64,000 bases of DNA. Origin: Stenotrophomonas lacuserhaii (GTDB taxonomy: Bacteria; Pseudomonadota; Gammaproteobacteria; Xanthomonadales; Xanthomonadaceae). The notes under the pieces were generated by a model that saw only the letters and a program-made list of their open reading frames with translations, made no database searches and was not told the origin of the DNA. Numbering within the stretch: position 1 is the stretch's first letter; each line of letters starts with the position of its first letter. The translations under genes were made by a program, and so were the position numbers. The DNA is taken from the NCBI RefSeq assembly GCF_014836545.1, contig NZ_JACSQS010000001.1:124001-188000 (forward strand), given 5' to 3'. This document shows, in pieces, positions 17,001-25,014 of the stretch.

Positions 17001-20000
17001 CTGGGCGAGGTCATCGGCGGTATCGAAGACTCGCTTGAGGAGCAGATCCAGAAGCAGGTCGAGCAGCAGCAGCAGATCGACCGCGATCGCGCTGACAGCA
17101 TTGCGCGTGACGCCGCTGAGGCTGCTGAGCGGGCGGCTGCCTTCGCGCAAGCGCAGGTCAACCTGGTCAACGAATCGGCCCTACGCCTGGCCGACGTGCA
17201 GAGCGTCCGGGACCGGGTGGTCGCCGTGGCCGAGGACGTGGCCGAAGAAGAGGCCGCCCGCATCCAGGCGATGCTCAACGCGAAGCTGGAATGGAAGGCC
17301 GATATCGCGGTGGAGACCACTGCGCGACAGAGCGACGTGGAGTCGCTGGCCCGGCAGGTGTCGTCGGTCGCCGCCGGCAGCGGCACGCAGTTCGACAGCA
17401 AGCAGGTCTGGTACTTCGACACCACCGTGGAGGGCTGGACCGGCAACGGCACGCCGACCATCGTGGACGGCTGGCTGCGGCCGGCCAACCAGGCCAGCAA
17501 TCCGCACATCACCTCGCCGGCGGCGCTGGCGGTGGACGGCGCGGCGTACCGCTTCATCAAGATGCGCCTGCAGCGCGTCGGGACCCCGACGTGGCGCGGC
17601 TTGGTTCAGTGGATCACCAACGCGGACACCACCTGGAACACCGCCAAGTCGGTGACCATCCCGGCGCCGAACTTCGACGCCAACGGCATGGCCACCTTCG
17701 ACGTGGACAACGTGCCGTGGAATGGGGCCTCGCCCATCAGGCAGATCCGGCTGTCGCTGGCCAGCAACCAGACGGCGACCGCCTACCTGCTGTTCGATTA
17801 CATCGCCATCGGCCGCCCGACGCCCGGCGCCAGCGTTGCGCTGGTCCAGCAGGAGACCTTGGCGCGCCAGACCGCTGACGCCACCGAGGCGACCCAGCGC
17901 AACACCCTGGCGGTGCAGCTGCGCGGCGACTACGCCGGCAGCGACGCGGCTGCAGCGCAAGGCCTGATCGGTCAGGTGAACTCGGCGCGGATCGAGGGCG
18001 ACCGGATCATCACCGAGCGCACCAGCCTCATCGAAGGGCGCCTGCCGGCCGGCAACGGCCAGGTGGCCAGCCAGGCTGCGGTCGCTGCGGTCGATCAGGC
18101 CAGCGTTGATCGGGACAATGCCAACGCGCTGTCGATCAACAACGTCAAAAGCGGCCTGGACGGCGTGCTGCGCAGCTTCAATGCCATCCCCAATGGCGCA
18201 TTCGACGTTGACACTTCCAGCTGGGCGGCTTCCGGCTCGGGGAGCAGCTTCAGTTGGGACCCGCTGGAGAAGGCGCTGCGCTCCGGCGCAGGGTCTATTC
18301 GGGTGGCGAACACGACGCCGATCACCATCAACCCCGGCGACGCGATCACGGTCAATTTCAGAACCAAGAGCAGCGAGGACATTACAGGTACGGATTCGGT
18401 CACCGTCGGGTTCATTCCCAGCCTGGGGAACCCGACTGGGTGGGTGCAAAGCTGGTCGAACTGGATCAATGCGGTCGGCGGCGCGTGGGGATCGCGGTCC
18501 TACACCTGGACCGTGCCCAGCACCTTCAACCCGCAGCAGCTCTACCTGCGCTTTGCCGCCGGCAGCATCCGTCCGCTCACCAGCGCCTATGTGCTGATCG
18601 ATGACGTGGTGGTGCAGACGCCAGGCAGCATCGGCGACCTGCAGACCCGGGTTGCGGCCAATGCCCAGTCCACCGCCGCGCTCACCACGGAGGTGACCAA
18701 CGTAAAAGGCCAGGTGACGGCCCAGGGCGCGGCGCTGACCCAGACCCAGCAGGAGGTGGCGGGCAAGGCGTCCAACGCGGCCCTGCAGAGCCTGACCGGG
18801 CGTGTGGACGTCCACGACGGCCAGATCAGCGCCCAGGGCGCGGCGATGACCGCTGTGCAGTCGCAGCTGGGCAACATCGGCGGTGACAACCTGATCGGTA
18901 ACAGCAGCTGGGATGTTGATGCCGTCGGCTGGTCGAATTCCAGCACCGGTCAGGGCGCGGGTCTCATCAATCAGTCGCTGGTGGACTCGGCGTTGCCAAA
19001 CAGCACCAAGGCTTGGCGCTGGAATATGAGCAACTGGCCGGTAGCAGGTTATCGCGAAGCCATTTCAAACAGCGCCGTGCGCGTGCTGCGTATCGAAGGC
19101 GGAAAGAAGCACACAATGTCGGTGTACATTCGTGGCACCGCAGGACCGCGCGTGTTCCTGCAGTTGCGCTGGTATGACGCGGCAGGCGCCACCATCCGCT
19201 ATAGCTCCACCCCAGTGGGCGCGCCGTTCGTTGTCACCGAATCGTGGGATCGCAAAGTCTTCGTGTTTGACGCCCCGGCCGATGCTGTATCGGCGAACAC
19301 TTACATCCGCATCTACGGTGCCAACACGGTTGACCAGTGGGTTGAACTGGACAACGTGCAGATCCAAGTCGGCGAAGTGGCCACGGGCTACGCGCCATCG
19401 GCGGGCGAGCTCAGTAGTGGACTGGCCGCCAATGCGGCCGCCACCAGCGGCCTCTCCACGAAGGTCACCAGCCTGGAGGGTGCCGTTACCGCTCAGGGAA
19501 CCTCGATCTCCAATGTGCAGGTGGACCTTGCCGCGGCGAACGTGAATCTGGATCGCGCGTTGCGCTCCGGCAGCAACATGGTCGTGGACGGCAGCTTCGA
19601 GCTGCGCCCGGTCGGCACGGTGATCCACTCCTGGGCCGTCAGCGTGGCCGGCGGCCGCACCGGCGCCAACGCACTGCAGCTGAGCTTCGCGTCAAATGTT
19701 CGCAGTACGCAGATCCAGGTCTTCGAAGTTCAGCCTGACCGCGTTTACTACTGCGAAGCGTGGGTCAAGCGGGTTGGTCCGGCTGCGGGCAATATCCAGC
19801 TGCGTTTCCAGCTGAGCGACAACGGCGCGTTGCAGACCTACCCGAACTTCCAGTCGTTGAACCTCAGTTCCATTTCTGAAACTGAGTGGACGAAGATCAG
19901 CGGCTACGTGCGGGTGGCAGCAGGGAAGAACCGCGCGGTCCTGCAGCTGAACAGTGCAGCCGCTACCACGTCAGCCACGCAGCTGCTGTGGGATGACTTC

Positions 20001-21944
20001 GTGCTGATGGACGTGACCGAGGCCTACAACGCTCAGCAGACGGCCACGGCGGCGGCGCAAGCTACCAGCACGCTCGACGGCAAGGTCACGCTGATCGATG
20101 GCGTCGTCACCGCGCAGGGCCAGGCCATTACCACGGTCAGTGCCGCTGCCGGCGCCGCCGACGCGAAGGCCGGCACAGCTCAGGCCGCAGCCCAGGCTGC
20201 AGCCGACGCGGCTGGGGCGAAGGGCAAGGTGCTGTATCAGTCGGCCGCGCCGGCGGCGGCGGATCGGCTGACGCAGAACCTGTGGATCGACACGACGGGC
20301 AATGCCAATACGCCCAAGCGCTGGAACGGCTCAGCGTGGGTTGCGGTGACGGACAAGGCCGCTACCGACGCGGCTGCTGCCGCAGCCGCTGCTCGATCGG
20401 TCGCCGACGCCACGGCCAGTGGGCTGTCGGCCACCAACGCGTGGGTACAGGCCGCTGACGGCGTGCTCAACGCGCACACGACGCAGATCAATCAGGCGCA
20501 GGCGGCTATCGCAGGCAAGGCCAATGCGTCGGCTGTCATCGAACTGGACGCCAAGGTCACCGCGAACATTACGGGCGGTGGCAACCTGTTGACCAACGCG
20601 TCTTTCTCCGAAGCCGGGCGCAAGCCGTGGGGCTTCCTGTGGAACGACAACGGCTTCTATCAGGAAATCGAAAAGAACTATCTTGACCCCGGGTTCTGGC
20701 CCAAGGGAATGAACAGCTTGGGATTCCGTGGCCCGGGTTTCCCGCCCGCAGGCCAGAGCCGCTTCGGGCTGGTGGCGAACGAAAATGTGATTGCCGCACA
20801 ACCGGGCAAGCGCTACATCGCATCGGTGTACTTGAATGGCCATCGCTGCGCTACGTGCTGCTATCTCGCGTTCTATGACAATGCGGGCAACAACGTGGGC
20901 GAGTGGACCGACCCTGAGCGAGTCGGTTACTCACTGGGCGGCAGCCCGTCGTTGGCCGAAATGCCGCGCCAGTTCGTGTCACAGATCGCACCACCGACCA
21001 CGCGCACCGTCCGCATGGGCTGGCGTGCCCGGGCTCACGCGGACTTCGGTGGCGATCCGTACTTGTGGGCTGTTCGCCCGATGTTGGAACAGGTTCCCGA
21101 CAATCAGACCCAGCCGTCACCTTGGTCCGCTGGCGGTTCGGAGGACCATGCAAGCATCAACCTGATGACCGACGTGAACGGCAACGTCAGCGGCATGCAG
21201 GTGAAGAACAGCGGCACGACCAGCGAAATCAACTTTCTGGCAGATGTGCTGAACGTACTGGGCTCGGGCGGAATCGATGGCTTCGAGATGACCAAGGGCC
21301 GTATCCGCGCATGGTCCGGAAACTTCCAGGCAATCATCGGTGCGCCCTTCGGGCCTGATGGCTTGATGCTGTATTTCGGGCCGAACGTCGGAGTCGGCAA
21401 TGCCAGCAAAGCCATCGCCACGATCTGGTTTGACCGTTTTGGCAATGCCTACTGGGGTGGTGCTATCGCCGCCGGTGCGCTGAAGAACGCGTTCCAGTCC
21501 ACCAGCATCCAGACCGTGGGCAACTCCGTCACGGTGGGGCCATTCGATACCAATGGCCGCAACAAGAACGTGGTGGTCAGCTTCCAGCGCAACATCAGCC
21601 GCACAAAGTGGGCAGGTGGAAACACCGGTTTTGTCGTCGGCGGCGGATCCAACTATGCGGTGATCCAGGTCTTCCGCCAGGTCGAGGGCCAAGCAGAAAC
21701 ACTATGGACCCAGTTCACGGTCGGCGGCGACGTGAACATCTTCAACCAGAACGATGGCAGTGACAGCGCTGAGTCGTACTGGAATGGGGCCTACACGCTC
21801 AACGACCAGGCTGACGGCACCGCTCGCCGTACCTACCGGGCAGTGGTCGCCGACTACGGCGAACGGACCGTTACCCACCAGTCGGGCTCCTTCGATACGC
21901 AGAACGTTTCGCAGAGCCTGTCGCTGGTCTCCATCGAGCAGTAA
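14049..21944 (+). CDS. Central tail fibre / host specificity protein (lambda J-like), 2631 residues
   Basis: ATG 14049 is chosen for its GAAGGA eight bases upstream; ATG 14058 is an alternative. Residues 75-135 form a hydrophobic Gly/Ala stretch typical of J-like tip proteins. Residues ~140-970 are the conserved tail-tip core with fibronectin-like repeats. A coiled region (980-1100) starts the variable fibre. Beyond it come about five jelly-roll, carbohydrate-binding-like modules beginning near 1115, 1377, 1610, 1840 and 2176 (NGAFDVDTSSW, NLIGNSSWDVD, NMVVDGSFEL, NLLTNASFSE), separated by coiled AQG repeats. The last ~400 residues form the distal tip. It recognises the host surface and controls DNA release. 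The length is about twice that of lambda J. Confidence 0.85.
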   Translation: MGLMDSPASSGRLIVTPHPVLVDGQRNQPADLLPGESLCTFLHRHVADLDAQDWVVLIGGKAVPRDMWPYVYPKHGQVIEARGAVGRSAVALVATLALTYFTFGIGNLATWGAGAALNGLGSAAAAGIYMAGSILINRVLQPKQPKAGAAAPTTYSIAAGRNRPRPYEPLGLLIGSMRIAPDVISNYYTHYEGDDQFLSFVLTPGLNVHSVEALYNGDALLASYDGVRVWHNGFPGMPSAEIPLYSNADVVDGGTLLDTSNDPKHQPSAWVQRTSSAGTIRLMVGVEFQIWDRSTKGKDKQNSDQIQIQYRAAGTANWQVFGNYNVRGTNNKSQRASYAIDVPEGQYDVRVRVAGNNTDGSGAEASFVWTTLTSVQRDTASYAGIPRIGIRMQANGQLNGAPDEIRCVAHSMPISVWTGSEWVTQRTSNPGAWILAYARGIYAPNGDLVAGMAMPERQIDIEGLKAFMLHCAANGFTYDNLITDVRNHQQVLDVLALAGFGQISWPRGRLSVGWAADEQPLSGVVNMATIKKGAFQVDYTLTNGADGIEYTYLDSTTWEAKTLRVPAPGVTTMLNPAQVTGEGVTTEAHAVMLARWHLAQSLYQYKAISYSTDIEHLSYSRMSMLALQHDMTQWGYGGRVRGATLSGGRVRLLLDEPVPAPAQGNAYVGVRIPGERVYRVLAVQPFAGTSASVVVDWPSDAHLPGTRFQRPNGTWEENPAWDTLWIYDFKQTPGLRVRVTSIRPESDLKGAAVEVVAESPQFWQYVKTGEYVRDPNESLLQTRPVASDLKITERQVVQGDTEYTELQASFAITGPVGDTVVLSDLDGNAALEEVARTVTRTATWRIPGAGTYPVTVRPYSPDGNAGVAASVIYTTRGADAPPVLVDIFDVEQLSGGVRRYTWGFFSGTIQSANFAGVEIRYIAGTHAAPAWDEMTPLGDDGYHASAFEAVLPPAGEWTFACRSRNTAGTLSTGMQVLAKTLPANLGEVIGGIEDSLEEQIQKQVEQQQQIDRDRADSIARDAAEAAERAAAFAQAQVNLVNESALRLADVQSVRDRVVAVAEDVAEEEAARIQAMLNAKLEWKADIAVETTARQSDVESLARQVSSVAAGSGTQFDSKQVWYFDTTVEGWTGNGTPTIVDGWLRPANQASNPHITSPAALAVDGAAYRFIKMRLQRVGTPTWRGLVQWITNADTTWNTAKSVTIPAPNFDANGMATFDVDNVPWNGASPIRQIRLSLASNQTATAYLLFDYIAIGRPTPGASVALVQQETLARQTADATEATQRNTLAVQLRGDYAGSDAAAAQGLIGQVNSARIEGDRIITERTSLIEGRLPAGNGQVASQAAVAAVDQASVDRDNANALSINNVKSGLDGVLRSFNAIPNGAFDVDTSSWAASGSGSSFSWDPLEKALRSGAGSIRVANTTPITINPGDAITVNFRTKSSEDITGTDSVTVGFIPSLGNPTGWVQSWSNWINAVGGAWGSRSYTWTVPSTFNPQQLYLRFAAGSIRPLTSAYVLIDDVVVQTPGSIGDLQTRVAANAQSTAALTTEVTNVKGQVTAQGAALTQTQQEVAGKASNAALQSLTGRVDVHDGQISAQGAAMTAVQSQLGNIGGDNLIGNSSWDVDAVGWSNSSTGQGAGLINQSLVDSALPNSTKAWRWNMSNWPVAGYREAISNSAVRVLRIEGGKKHTMSVYIRGTAGPRVFLQLRWYDAAGATIRYSSTPVGAPFVVTESWDRKVFVFDAPADAVSANTYIRIYGANTVDQWVELDNVQIQVGEVATGYAPSAGELSSGLAANAAATSGLSTKVTSLEGAVTAQGTSISNVQVDLAAANVNLDRALRSGSNMVVDGSFELRPVGTVIHSWAVSVAGGRTGANALQLSFASNVRSTQIQVFEVQPDRVYYCEAWVKRVGPAAGNIQLRFQLSDNGALQTYPNFQSLNLSSISETEWTKISGYVRVAAGKNRAVLQLNSAAATTSATQLLWDDFVLMDVTEAYNAQQTATAAAQATSTLDGKVTLIDGVVTAQGQAITTVSAAAGAADAKAGTAQAAAQAAADAAGAKGKVLYQSAAPAAADRLTQNLWIDTTGNANTPKRWNGSAWVAVTDKAATDAAAAAAAARSVADATASGLSATNAWVQAADGVLNAHTTQINQAQAAIAGKANASAVIELDAKVTANITGGGNLLTNASFSEAGRKPWGFLWNDNGFYQEIEKNYLDPGFWPKGMNSLGFRGPGFPPAGQSRFGLVANENVIAAQPGKRYIASVYLNGHRCATCCYLAFYDNAGNNVGEWTDPERVGYSLGGSPSLAEMPRQFVSQIAPPTTRTVRMGWRARAHADFGGDPYLWAVRPMLEQVPDNQTQPSPWSAGGSEDHASINLMTDVNGNVSGMQVKNSGTTSEINFLADVLNVLGSGGIDGFEMTKGRIRAWSGNFQAIIGAPFGPDGLMLYFGPNVGVGNASKAIATIWFDRFGNAYWGGAIAAGALKNAFQSTSIQTVGNSVTVGPFDTNGRNKNVVVSFQRNISRTKWAGGNTGFVVGGGSNYAVIQVFRQVEGQAETLWTQFTVGGDVNIFNQNDGSDSAESYWNGAYTLNDQADGTARRTYRAVVADYGERTVTHQSGSFDTQNVSQSLSLVSIEQ

Positions 21945-21998
21945 CGCTGCAGGGCCGCCGGCGCATGCGCGGCCCATCCTTTCCAAGAGGTGGTACAC

Positions 21999-22454
21999 AT
22001 GAATTTCGATACCGTATTGAACCTCCGCACCGAGAGCGCTGGCCAGCGTGGCGTGGTCATTCTGCAGTTCGTCCCGCAGCAGGCCATCGGCACGCAGCAG
22101 CTCACCCTCTCCACTGCACCCGCGACCGCCGCAGCCATGGAGGTCGGCGCCCGCTACAACTGGACAGCCGTGAAGGTTGAACCAGGTGATGGCGGCACCG
22201 GCGGCGCGTCGACCGCCATGAGCTTCGCGGCCACGTTGAACCAGCGTACCGAGTCCGCGAGTCAGGCTGGCGTGGCCACCCTGCAGTTCCTGCCGGAGGC
22301 CAGTATCGGGGCGCCCCAGCTGACCATGACGGTGCCGCTGGCCGTGTCTTCGCCGCTCGAGGTCGGCTCCACCTACCGCTTTGAGGCGGTCAAGGTCGAG
22401 GAGCCGACCGACCAGGCACAGGCGCCGGTTGGTCCAGTCGAAGAGGCTGGGTAA
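21999..22454 (+). CDS. Two-repeat protein following the tail fibre
   Basis: 151 residues with a clear internal duplication: residues ~1-62 and ~72-135 align (NLRTESAGQRGVVILQF / NQRTESASQAGVATLQF; GTQQLTLST / GAPQLTMTV; WTAVKVE / FEAVKVE). ATG 21999 follows AAGAGG. Each unit is beta-rich. Directly after the host-range fibre, it could be a fibre chaperone, a fibre-tip cap or a receptor-masking protein. No family recognised. Confidence 0.65.
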   Translation: MNFDTVLNLRTESAGQRGVVILQFVPQQAIGTQQLTLSTAPATAAAMEVGARYNWTAVKVEPGDGGTGGASTAMSFAATLNQRTESASQAGVATLQFLPEASIGAPQLTMTVPLAVSSPLEVGSTYRFEAVKVEEPTDQAQAPVGPVEEAG

Positions 22455-22618
22455 GTCGCTGCACAACGAACGGGTTAGAAATGGGTGCGTGCTGGAGGCG
22501 GCGCGAAGCTTTACCCCTCTCGAGCTTAGCGTGTGACGTGGAGCAAGCTGAATACCTGTGCTAGCCGCGCCCGTGCTCCGGCCGCTCGCTCGTGTCTCTA
22601 AATATGCACGTCGTGGCG

Positions 22619-23062
22619 TCAGGCGGCGTCGCGATGCCTGCGAATCAAGTACATAAGCTTGTCAATTCCGGTAGCGCCAGTGGGCGTTTCAAGCAAATCA
22701 TCCCAGTTGGCTTCCGCCAAGCTCGAAAGCTCCAACCCTTCTGCTGGAACAAACTCCATAGACCAATAAGGAATCAGCCGACTCTGGATGCGCCGCGAAA
22801 CCAACGCTTCGATCTCCGCGTGAGCACGCGCACCAGCGATCCTACCCATGACAGCGTCTAAACCGTCTTGAGGCCCCTCGATGTATTGAAAGAAGTACTG
22901 CCCATCAAACAGCAGCACGCCGGTGACGCCGGCGGTTTGATTGAACATGGAAGACTGCCGTGCGATCCGCGTCAGCCCGATGTCATCTAAGGGTTCACGC
23001 GCCCTGCTCATGTAGGCGTACGCCTGCAACATTTTCCGCACCGTATGGAGATAGCGGCTCAT
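22619..23062 (-). CDS. BLUF-domain blue-light photoreceptor
   Basis: 147 residues from the ATG at 23062, preceded by AAGGG; a start ten codons later at 23032 is also possible. Nearly the whole protein is a BLUF domain, which binds FAD and senses blue light. All key residues are present by comparison with AppA: Tyr17 (AYAYMSRA), Asn41 (MFNQTAGVTG), Gln59 (FFQYIEGP), Trp100 and Met102 (YWSMEF). A ~40-residue C-terminal tail follows and no output domain is present, so it should act through a partner protein. It is antiparallel to the phage late genes, between the tail operon and the integrase, as a cargo gene would be. Confidence 0.9.
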   Translation of the reverse strand: MSRYLHTVRKMLQAYAYMSRAREPLDDIGLTRIARQSSMFNQTAGVTGVLLFDGQYFFQYIEGPQDGLDAVMGRIAGARAHAEIEALVSRRIQSRLIPYWSMEFVPAEGLELSSLAEANWDDLLETPTGATGIDKLMYLIRRHRDAA

Positions 23063-23193
23063 GCTACCCTTGCGCCGCGTCGGGGTGCATGAACGATTCA
23101 GTTTCGTCCTTCGGTCCATCACTTCTTCTCACGCTTTCCAAGAATTGACTTCTCTAACCTCCTACGCGGGTATCTAGCAGTTAAGGACGGGAA

Positions 23194-23448
23194 GTGGATA
23201 GCAAGAAGGGCTCCGAGAACCTCAAAAGCTTCAACACTGGCCGCTTTCAGATAGTTGACGTGCAGCATTCCAGTGGCGCGGGTCATCGACAACCAAGGTT
23301 ATCCGCTGTGATTGCCAAGTGTGGGGCGTGTAATGCGGAGTTTACCGCTATGGAAGAGGGCAGCTTGACTGCAATTTCCGGAGGAGCGGTTCTTAGCTGT
23401 CCAAGTTGTGGGCAGCGACAAGCGCTCGGAAAGAGTGTGTTCGACTGA
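23194..23448 (+). CDS. Small zinc-ribbon-like protein
   Basis: 84 residues from GTG 23194, after TTAAGGACGGG. Two Cys pairs, KCGACNAE (near 45) and SCPSCGQRQ (near 72), are spaced like a zinc ribbon. An N-terminal FQIVDVQ segment is shared in outline with the - strand protein at 23956-24171 (FFCVEAVD). Small zinc-ribbon proteins of prophages often act on transcription or host factors; the role here is unknown. Confidence 0.65.
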   Translation: MDSKKGSENLKSFNTGRFQIVDVQHSSGAGHRQPRLSAVIAKCGACNAEFTAMEEGSLTAISGGAVLSCPSCGQRQALGKSVFD

Positions 23449-23584
23449 ATTTCTCGACGCACTGAAGTGACCTGCGTCGAGCGCCGAGACAGGAGCGGCT
23501 TGGACGGTCACCGTTAGCCAAGTCTGCGATCTTCAAGCGGCGCGTATCGGGCTGCGAGACTGGGCAGGCCTATGCTCCCGTCCC

Positions 23585-23959
23585 ATGAACGCCGACACAC
23601 AGACCCTGATCCCCATGCCCGATGGCTTCTGCTGGAAGCCACGCTGCCACTTGGACACGCTGCCGACGGGGTTATTCCTGCACGGGGTGCAGGTGGCCTC
23701 GATGCAGCAGAGGGTCGACGGTTCATGGCTGGCCAGGCTGAGTCCCGAGGATGGGATGCATGCGCCGCTGCTGCTCAAGCCGTGCAGCTCCTTTGATGCC
23801 GGCCGGCGCGGGTGCGAGCTGTGGGCTCTACGCCACGAGCAGCTGCTGCGGCGGAAGGTGGCGAAGAAGCTGCAGTGGATCCAGGACCACGTCGTGCTGC
23901 GGGGTAGGGGGAAGCAACTGGACCCGGGCGACGTGCTGGGGCGGTCGGCGTCTCGTTAA
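23585..23959 (+). CDS. Prophage protein of unknown function, paralog of the chromosomal gene at 40208
   Basis: 124 residues. It aligns without gaps with the protein at 40208-40573, at roughly 70% identity by eye over the first ~105 residues, sharing WKPRCHLDTLPTGLFLHG, SFDAG, GCELWALRHE and KLQWIQD.VVLRGRG. Conserved Cys at three positions and a basic C-terminal helix suggest a nucleic-acid or metal-binding protein, but no family is recognised. A TATGCT box lies eight bases before the ATG with no ribosome site, like the CCTATCCT before the paralog, so the mRNA may be leaderless. Confidence 0.7.
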   Translation: MNADTQTLIPMPDGFCWKPRCHLDTLPTGLFLHGVQVASMQQRVDGSWLARLSPEDGMHAPLLLKPCSSFDAGRRGCELWALRHEQLLRRKVAKKLQWIQDHVVLRGRGKQLDPGDVLGRSASR

Positions 23960-24171
23960 TGCGTCCTGCAGCTGGGCAGGAACCGTACGGCCGAGAGCGG
24001 CTGCGAGGCGTTGCATGAGATGCAGGCGACGGTGATGCACCGTCCCGCCGTGCTCCGTTCAACCTGCCGCTGCCCGCAGCCGGTGCAGTAGAGAGAGAAC
24101 GCCAGCGTTCCGTTTGCGGCGACTTCGGACGTATCGACGGCTTCTACGCAGAAAAATGGGGACGTGCTCAT
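23956..24171 (-). CDS. Small zinc-ribbon-like protein, antisense-oriented
   Basis: 71 residues with YCTGCGQRQ (near 29) and ACISCNASQ (near 49), a four-Cys zinc-ribbon arrangement, and extra Cys at 8, 45 and 68. Convergent with, and overlapping by four bases, the gene at 23585-23959. No family recognised. It resembles the 84-residue protein at 23194 in layout and could be a distant relative. Confidence 0.55.
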   Translation of the reverse strand: MSTSPFFCVEAVDTSEVAANGTLAFSLYCTGCGQRQVERSTAGRCITVACISCNASQPLSAVRFLPSCRTH

Positions 24172-24235
24172 CCGGTGTCAGGCAGGCCAAGGGTGAGATT
24201 TTCTACCAAGCCCGCCGTGAAGCCGGCGCAGTGGG

Positions 24236-24535
24236 CTATGCAGGCTGGTCACCACTGGTTCTGCGCGCGGCGCCATCGATGTGGTCCGATAGCCCGGCCA
24301 GCGCTTGCTGGAACGCCGCATCAAAGAGCGGGGCGCCGGTCGCGCCGGCTCCATGGACGTCGGCAAGCTCTGGCAACACATGCGACCACAACTCTGCCAG
24401 GGCCGCCGGAGCGGGGTGGGCGGCGACGACAGCGTGCAGGCCGTACTCCAGCGCCTTGATGTACCCACGAGCTGCCTGCAGCTCGAGTTCGCACGCTTCC
24501 AGGCGCTGGAGGATCTCGGACGCGGACTGGTCCAT
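24236..24535 (-). CDS. Small helical phage protein of unknown function
   Basis: 99 residues, nearly all helix: SASEILQRLEACELELQAARGYIKALEYGLHAVVAAH gives a likely coiled coil in the first half, and FDAAFQQALAGLSDHIDG an amphipathic helix near the end. The codon use is like that of neighbouring phage genes. Same strand as the zinc-ribbon gene at 23956-24171 and 64 bases upstream of it, so the two may form one transcript. Function unknown. Confidence 0.6.
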   Translation of the reverse strand: MDQSASEILQRLEACELELQAARGYIKALEYGLHAVVAAHPAPAALAELWSHVLPELADVHGAGATGAPLFDAAFQQALAGLSDHIDGAARRTSGDQPA

Positions 24536-24636
24536 GGGGCGGCTCGCTGCATCGGGGGGTGTCCATTCTACGGCTGCAGTCAGCTGCCGTTGCCTGCGTA
24601 TCGGCTCCTGCGACGCGGCGGCCGGACACTGGGCCC

Positions 24637-24849
24637 ATGACGAGAGAGCACGCGGGTAAGGCGCGCTGGGCGCGCGGCAAGGCCGAGGACCTGCACAGGC
24701 AGGCCCGGGAACTGGAGCAGGACCGGAGCGGCGATTGGCAGGCCATGGCTCGACGGCGGCGAGGCGCTGCGCGTCTGCGGCGGGAGGCCGACAGGTTCGA
24801 CTCCATGGCGGCTCGATGGCGTGACCCCAAACTGACCCCAGTCGCCTGA
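24637..24849 (+). CDS. Small basic helical protein
   Basis: 70 residues from ATG 24637, rich in Arg, Lys and Glu (ARWARGKAEDLHRQARELEQDR, MARRRRGAARLRREADRFDSMAARW). Predicted two long helices with high charge, suggesting RNA or DNA contact. A GACACT hexamer lies six bases before the ATG without a ribosome site. A terminator at 24884-24911 follows. Confidence 0.55.
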   Translation: MTREHAGKARWARGKAEDLHRQARELEQDRSGDWQAMARRRRGAARLRREADRFDSMAARWRDPKLTPVA

Positions 24850-24883
24850 TAAGTCATTGATTGCACTAGACCACCAATGATCG

Positions 24884-24911
24884 CGACTGAGCGCCTTAGT
24901 CGTTGTTTTTG
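24884..24911 (+). terminator. Rho-independent terminator
   Basis: CGACTGAG (24884-24891) pairs with CTTAGTCG (24895-24902, one G-T pair) across a 3-base loop, followed by TTGTTTTT. It closes the transcript of the small basic gene ending at 24849. Confidence 0.6.
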
Positions 24912-25014
24912 TTGATGTTCCCCAACCTTGACATGGTAGTGCCCCGCCCGCGTTGGACAACCCAGCGTTCGCCCGCTATACCACCACTTAACTTCTGATA
25001 GTGATGGCGCAAGG

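Noticed and set aside
14445-17150. 901-residue antisense frame over the tail fibre gene
   Set aside because: Shadow of the J-like gene; no ribosome site or known motif.
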